From contig RBNI01005990.1 in NCBI GenBank assembly GCA_003990745.1, forward strand, positions 1-11,866: a stretch of DNA of 11,866 nucleotides, written 5' to 3'. Shown here piece by piece: positions 7,324 through 11,866 of the stretch. The stretch comes from Jimgerdemannia flammicorona (Eukaryota; Mucoromycota; Endogonomycetes; Endogonales; Endogonaceae). The stretch's first letter is position 1; the number at the start of each line of letters is the position of its first letter. The notes under the pieces are model-generated. The model saw only the letters and a list, made by a program, of their open reading frames with translations, searched no databases and was not told where the DNA came from. The translations under genes were made by a program, and so were the position numbers.

Positions 7324-8297
7324 ATGAACTCTTACAGCAACAATAACAACAAGCTGCCCCGGCCAAACGGGCTGAATACATTTGACAGGTCACTGCCATG
7401 GTTGTGGTCAACCTCTGCCCTACTCTGCTGGATCCAGCTATCACATCAAAATGCGAATGACAATGCATCATTGATGTGCTCTTCCTCCAACCCAGATGCA
7501 TTGGAACCCTGCCTCCTGGACTCGACAGGATGCCTGATGGCATGGATGCCCATGATGATACCCCAGATGATGGGAGCAATGATGAATTCCTCACCACCAC
7601 CAAGACATGGGCCATTGGCCGATACCAGGCCCCACCCATGCTCACTGATGTAGTTCCCACAGAATGAATTAATGTGCACCTCCCCCCCCAGCCTCTGAAA
7701 ACTTATCCAATGCAACCCTGAACCTATGGGCAGTGTCATTTGCACCCCTGCCATCAATGAAACCTTCATCAATGATTTCTCTAAGGCTGCCAAGGATGCT
7801 GAACAATACTTACTGACTCCCAATATGTAATCTATAACACCCTTTGACCCATCACCATCATCCTCTATACACTTGAGCCATGTAATGATGGAGCTGATGC
7901 CTACCACTATGGATTAGTCCATAAAGCCATTATTGCCCTCCTGGTGGAGAAGCTGTAAGACTCTCTCCATATCAGATTCCACAAGGTCAAAAGCATCCAC
8001 ATCCATCAATACATTGAACTTACAAATGCTGTGAGATGGTCCTCTGTACTCATATCAGCATATAAGACAATCCCATCCAGTTTCAAATATGATGGTGACC
8101 TGTTCAGTGCTAACTTCCTCCAATATTTCCACAATGATACCAAATATCAAAAATACTGCCTGGCAGTCTGCACCACTTCCAATAAGCTATCTACTACTCA
8201 GAACACCACTTCTACCCCCAACTATGGCAAATATACCTCTGGGAGCCATGGCTGGAGAAATGGATTCAGGGGTGACCAATATCCCAACTTTCTGTAA
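7324..8297 (+). pseudogene. Probable remnant of the DIRS-like element's first ORF (gag-like)
   Basis: The plus strand is open for 109 codons from an ATG at 7324 (MNSYSNNNNKLPRPNG), then coding-like segments alternate between frames. The last one (8031-8297) ends in a Gly/Arg-containing tail, HGWRNGFRGDQYPNFL. Position upstream of the reverse transcriptase and a basic, Gly-containing C-terminus fit a DIRS-type nucleocapsid-like ORF1, but no diagnostic motif is present. The minus-strand open frames over 7214-7907 look like shadows. Confidence 0.35.
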
Positions 8298-8499
8298 CTT
8301 ATAATAAATCCATCAGAACTATCCCCCAAGCACCTGGCATGACTTTTAATACTGGACCTCAGGACCAAGTACATCAACTTCTACTACCCAACCCTGAGGA
8401 ACTCCTTCCTTTATTACTTCATTATCCCAAAGGTATTCAATATATCTAAGGTAGAAGTCTGACTGACTCAGATATCTGACTCTATTTGGAAGACCCTGG

Positions 8500-9110
8500 G
8501 GTCAACCAATGGACAATAGATACAGCTCATAGCAGAATACAGATTTACTAACTGATACTCCCAACCTCTCTATGAGTATAACCTCAGTTTACCTATAAAT
8601 GAGATATATCTACCATAGAGAAGACTCTTGTAGATATAGTCTTCTATGACTTCTTCAATAAAGGAGTCATTACTGAGGCCCACTCCAGAGAGGAACTCTT
8701 CTTTTTCAATATCTTCATAGTTCTACAGATAGACAAACACTATTCCTGCCTAGATGCTTATTTGCTGAATGAGTTTGTACAGTGATTGCACTTTAAGATA
8801 GAAGGTATTCAGACTCTCTGATATATGATATGACCAGGGAACTTCCTTATCAAGATTGACATAAAGAACACCTACCTCCATATCACCCTTTATATCAATA
8901 ATCAATGATTTCTAGTCTTCTGATAGCACTGAATCAATTAGAAGTTCCAGGTCATACCATTCAGCCTATCCTCAATACTGTATATTTGGACCAAGCTGAT
9001 GGCTACGATACTGGAACCATTATAGAGATAAGGGATTTACCTCACCTACTATATTGATAACATCTGCCTCCTAGTCTCTAACTATAAAAAAGTAGTTCTC
9101 TATAGTAAGA
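8500..9110 (+). pseudogene. DIRS-type reverse transcriptase remnant
   Basis: One plus-strand frame from about 8648 to 9060 carries, in order, FFNKGVITEA (family: LxxGAIxEV), LIKIDIKNTYLHI (motif A; family: KIDLKDAYLHI; aspartate at 8858-8860), KFQVIPFSLS (motif B; family: FxxLPFGLS) followed by WTKL, GIYLTYYIDN (motif C; family: GIxxxxYLDD) at about 9041-9061. No frameshift occurs over this stretch, yet ten in-frame stops do: six TGA, three TAG and one TAA. The second catalytic Asp of motif C is Asn, explained by one G-to-A change. The enzyme would copy element RNA into DNA; this copy is dead. Confidence 0.75.
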
Positions 9111-9112
9111 TC

Positions 9113-9128
9113 TTTTTTTTTTTTTTTT
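9113..9128 (-). other. Poly(A) tail of the LINE (16 T on the plus strand)
   Basis: A pure T run sits exactly where the DIRS-like reading stops and LINE 3' DNA starts. On the minus strand this is a terminal A tail, the mark of target-primed reverse transcription. The DIRS-like sequence just left of it (ending TAGTAAGATC) should reappear at the LINE's 5' end if a target duplication was made. Confidence 0.8.
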
Positions 9129-9427
9129 ATAGTCACTTGGACTCCCTTTATTAACCGATGTCTATAGTTATATTGATATAGCCTAAGCCCTCAACCTATC
9201 CCACAGGGACCCCCCCCCTCCCTAGTTCCTACAAATGACACCCCATCTACCTTTACCACAACTCTACCACCACTCTTCCCTATAATCCTCCTTACTAGTC
9301 CCTTATGTCCCCCCCCCTTGGGGCCCTAACCAATCCACCATGCCTTGAAGAGCTTGAGCATCAGCTCCTCCCACCTCACTATTCTCAGTCTTACCGGCCT
9401 CTAGAGGCCCTCCTCAAAGATGCTCTG
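9129..9427 (-). other. LINE 3' untranslated region
   Basis: Between the poly(A) tail and the last LINE codon lie about 300 bp without coding signal. The plus strand shows runs of eight or more C (near 9210 and 9309). The plus-strand open frame 9305-9511 is Pro/His/Leu-rich low complexity, an effect of base composition. Confidence 0.6.
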
Positions 9428-11866
9428 TTAGTATTCCATGAGCCCCACCCATATTGCAATGGCCCAACCAACCATCAGCCACTCATTCTCCACCCCCCCC
9501 ACCAGCCTTGACTGCAGTGCTGCCCACTGCCCACCCACCTCAGGGTCAGGCACTGACACTCCCAACCTCTCCCCAACTATCTTCCAAAACTTCTCCATAC
9601 TCTCACACTCCCCCAGCCAATGTTCAGGAGTCTGCACCACCCCTCCCTCCTGCCCTACTATAACACTCCTCACAATCAAAGACCCTGCCATCCACCAGAT
9701 GACCTGCCCTAAAGTTTAGCATCACATTTCAATGCAACAGCCTCCACTATGCTACCCAGAGTTTTGGTGGGAGCCACCTCGATACAACCTTGATCCAAGA
9801 CCAGATGTCTGCCCAGTTCCATCTCTCCCCAATCCCAGCCCCTTGCCAGGTCTCTGGCCAAAGGTCCTGCCCCAGACCCCTAAGGCACTCCATACCCTCC
9901 TCTAAGCAGAAGTCCTCGACCAGATTCTCTCCCAACAAGAGCCTGTCCCACCTCCACATCTCCGGACCCCAGTCCTCATCCCCTTCAGTACCTTGCCAAT
10001 GGATCTCAATGCGATGGGCTCCATCTATCACTCCCCACCAGAATCCTTTGTATCTCATCCTCTGACTACCATCCAAGGCCACCAAGGACAGTAGATCACC
10101 TGAGCCACCCTGTGGCGACACCCTCACCTCCCACAAATGCTGTATAAGGGGCACCCATTCTCCTCCTCTCAACTCACTGGCCCTCTTCATCCACCATGCT
10201 CTCAAGCAGAGTAGCCTCTTGGGAAAGTCCACCAGGCCAAGTCCTCTGTGATCCATAGGAAGTGCTAGTACCTCCCATCCAATCTGACTCCGGCGTCCAG
10301 CCCAGAGCTAAGAGCAGGCCATCTTGAGAAGCTTTTTGACCACCCACTTAGGGAAGTCGAAATGGTAGCCCAGATACCAATGCTTTGGCATCCAATACAC
10401 ATTCAGAACAGTCACCCTTCCCACTAGCGACACCTGCCTATCACCCCAACTCATCAGTACTTTCCCCCATTCTACCAGCTTGTGCTCCCACTGCTCCTTG
10501 GGAAGTAAAGAGCCATACACTGAGAAATAGATCCCCAAGTACTGTACCACTCCTCCAGCCAGGACAATTGTTCCAATGATGTCCCCACCTATGACTCCTT
10601 CCCCAAGGACCATTGTCTCACACTTGTGCCAGTTGAGTTTTGCCCCAGAGCATCTCTCATACCACTCAACTATCTTCTTGAGCATAGCCACATCTGCCAC
10701 CGAGCCCAACCCAACCACCATATCATCTGCAAAGGCCCCCACCTTCCAATTGATGCCCAAGATATTCAGACCACCAACTCTGCACCGGATCCAATCCAAC
10801 AATGGCTCCAGAGTGAAGGCATAAAGAATAGATGACAGCGGATCCCCCTGAGGCACCCCCCTCCCCAAGGGGAAAGAAGCCCCCCTGTGTCCATTTGCCA
10901 GAATCACAGCCCTACTCCCTTCCAGTAATCCAATAAGTGACCAATACATACCCACTGATACACCAATACACTCCAGTACCTTCTCTACCATACTCTCCAG
11001 ACTCTATCATAGGCCTTCTCCTGGTCCAAGAAGACCAAGTGGCCATCCACCCCTGTAGCCCCAGTACCTTCAATGATACTGTGAACCCATGCCGTGCCAT
11101 CTCAGATCAGTTGGCCCCCCACAAAGCCTCGCTGCTCCTTCCCTAGCACCTGTTGGGCCACACCCTGTAGCCTTGCCACCAGGATTTTGGTGACCAGCTT
11201 ACAGTCCATATCCAGCAACATAATTGGCCTCCAGTTCTTCCAGTCCTCCTTATGCTCTTTGTCCTTGTACAGCAGGGATACCAACCCCAACTGCTGCCCT
11301 CCAATCCACTCTCCAGTACTGATGACCACATCACACATCAGTGACATCTCCTCCAGAGCCTCCTCTACAGATGCCATATGTTTCCAAAAGTCCCAAGGCA
11401 AACCATCCTCCCCAGGCGCTATTCCCAGGATTGTTGATGCCAGAACTTGAAGGATCTCTTCTCCCAAAACCAGTTGGCCAAGATCCCCCAACCCTGCTGC
11501 AGGATTCAGGTGCCACTCTTCCAGATGCTGCTCAATGTCCTGTGCCACCTCCCCTCCCTCCTCTTTACTCCAGAGGTTACTCCAGCAGGTACTCAGCTGG
11601 CCAAGGATCCCCTGCACACCTAATACCATCTCTCCTTCATCATTAAGGACTCCTTCCCACTGGTGTCATGCTCCCCTAGCATGAAGGAGACAGGACAAAA
11701 ACCTTGTGGGCCTTTCTCCTTCTTCCAATCCCTGTCACTATAGCCTTGCTGCCATAGCCTGAGCCTGCACCACTTCCTCCTTCCTCAACAAATCCTGCAG
11801 CTCCACCACTTCCAGCTTAGTCCTCTTAGCCTTCCAGTCCAATACCTCCTCCTCCTCTTTTTTTTT
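9428..11866 (-). pseudogene. LINE ORF2 remnant: reverse transcriptase and C-terminal zinc-binding region
   Basis: Reading leftward, the blocks are: GPTRF near 11685, YKDKEHKEDWKNWRPIMLLD (about 11220-11280), HLVFLDQEKAYDRVW (motif A, 10997-11043), GRGVPQGDPLSS (motif B, about 10830-10865), FADDM (motif C, 10719-10733), GAKLNWHK (motif D), VQYLGIYF, HRGLGLVDFPKRLLCL (about 10203-10250), WRLLH near 9740, and a CEEC followed by EHWLGEC that resembles the zf-RVT zinc-binding end. The catalytic aspartates survive. Breaks include TAG at 11738-11740, TGA at 11102-11104, a frameshift near 10990-11002, TAG at 10308-10310, frameshifts between about 9750 and 9640, and others in 11630-11740. It would have copied LINE RNA at a nicked target; this copy cannot make the full protein. 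Confidence 0.85.

Larger units (their letters stand above)
7263..9112 (+). mobile_element. Decayed DIRS-like (tyrosine-recombinase type) retrotransposon, right part missing
   Basis: A reverse transcriptase of the DIRS/Ngaro type (8500-9110) is preceded by about 1 kb of broken coding-like DNA where the first ORF would be. The left border is uncertain and set here at the end of the inverted repeat. On the right the element is cut by the LINE at 9113, just after reverse transcriptase motif C. The rest (RNase H, tyrosine recombinase, far terminal repeat) should lie beyond the LINE, outside the window. CpG is nearly absent (none that I can find between about 7740 and 8270), consistent with long-term methylation and deamination. 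Class assignment rests on motif pattern only. Confidence 0.65.
9113..11866 (-). mobile_element. LINE-type retrotransposon inserted into the DIRS-like element, 5' part outside the window
   Basis: The 3' end is marked by a poly(A) tail, read as 16 T at 9113-9128, which abuts DIRS-like sequence in mid-gene. Next come about 300 bp of C-rich (on the plus strand) 3' untranslated DNA with long C runs (9211-9218 region and 9308-9317), then the ORF2 remnant reading leftward from the right edge. The apurinic endonuclease domain and any ORF1 would lie beyond 11866, so full length or 5' truncation cannot be told, and the target duplication cannot be checked. CpG is scarce but less so than in the DIRS-like part, consistent with a younger insertion. 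Confidence 0.85.

Noticed and set aside
7214..7907. Minus-strand open frames of about 150 codons opposite the DIRS-like first ORF
   Set aside because: They show no domain and lie opposite the DIRS-like reading direction; openness follows from composition.
8640..9110. Recoding of TGA (alternative genetic code) to explain stops in the reverse transcriptase
   Set aside because: TAG and TAA stops also occur in the same frame and the YxDD motif is damaged; the kinase-membrane gene needs no recoding.
9305..11646. Many plus-strand Pro/Ser/His-rich open frames opposite the LINE
   Set aside because: They are antisense shadows of the G-rich LINE coding strand; the minus strand holds the reverse transcriptase motifs.

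Overview
The window looks like eukaryotic, probably fungal, nuclear DNA. The one credible gene is interrupted by two short introns (99 and 88 nt) with canonical fungal-type splice signals. Its kinase carries an HGDLHPGN catalytic loop of the kind common in expanded fungal kinase families, and the right third is DIRS-like and LINE retrotransposon debris. An early-diverging fungus (Mucoromycota in the broad sense) is my best guess, held with low confidence. Nothing in the window is a ribosomal RNA, tRNA, CRISPR array or bacterial operon.

Bases 1-7262 form a unit bounded by inverted repeats (1-161 and 7139-7262; the inner 46-nt block matches at 43 positions). Inside lies a minus-strand three-exon gene (941-3125). 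It is predicted to encode a 665-residue protein with an N-terminal protein kinase domain, an acidic Asn/Ser/Asp-rich tandem-repeat linker and a C-terminal multi-pass membrane domain. The membrane exon and about 700 bp of its 3' flank (copy A, 235-1566) have a diverged, pseudogenised second copy (copy B, 4846-5895). Shorter fragments of the same repeat family lie at 3783-3925 (D) and 7033-7115 (C). A CpG-rich minisatellite of roughly 24-30-bp units (5969-6580) sits where the kinase exons would be in copy B. No transposase is recognisable, so whether the unit is a non-autonomous element, an inverted segmental duplication or a chance pairing of two repeat copies is open.

From 7263 to the right edge the DNA is transposon wreckage. 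A plus-strand DIRS-like (tyrosine-recombinase-type) retrotransposon runs from about 7263 to 9112. Its reverse transcriptase keeps one reading frame but has ten in-frame stops between about 8648 and 9060 and a YIDN in place of YxDD. It is interrupted by a minus-strand LINE (9113 to the right edge) whose poly(A) tail appears as a 16-T run at 9113-9128. The LINE keeps recognisable reverse transcriptase blocks and a C-terminal Cys/His zinc-binding region, but has several frameshifts and stops. CpG is almost absent from the DIRS-like part, scarce in the LINE and common to the left of 7262, which suggests methylation-linked or RIP-like decay of the transposons only.

The gene and the transposons show no functional partnership. 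The points of interest are the kinase-membrane fusion, the reuse of its membrane exon as part of a dispersed repeat, and the nested history of the region.
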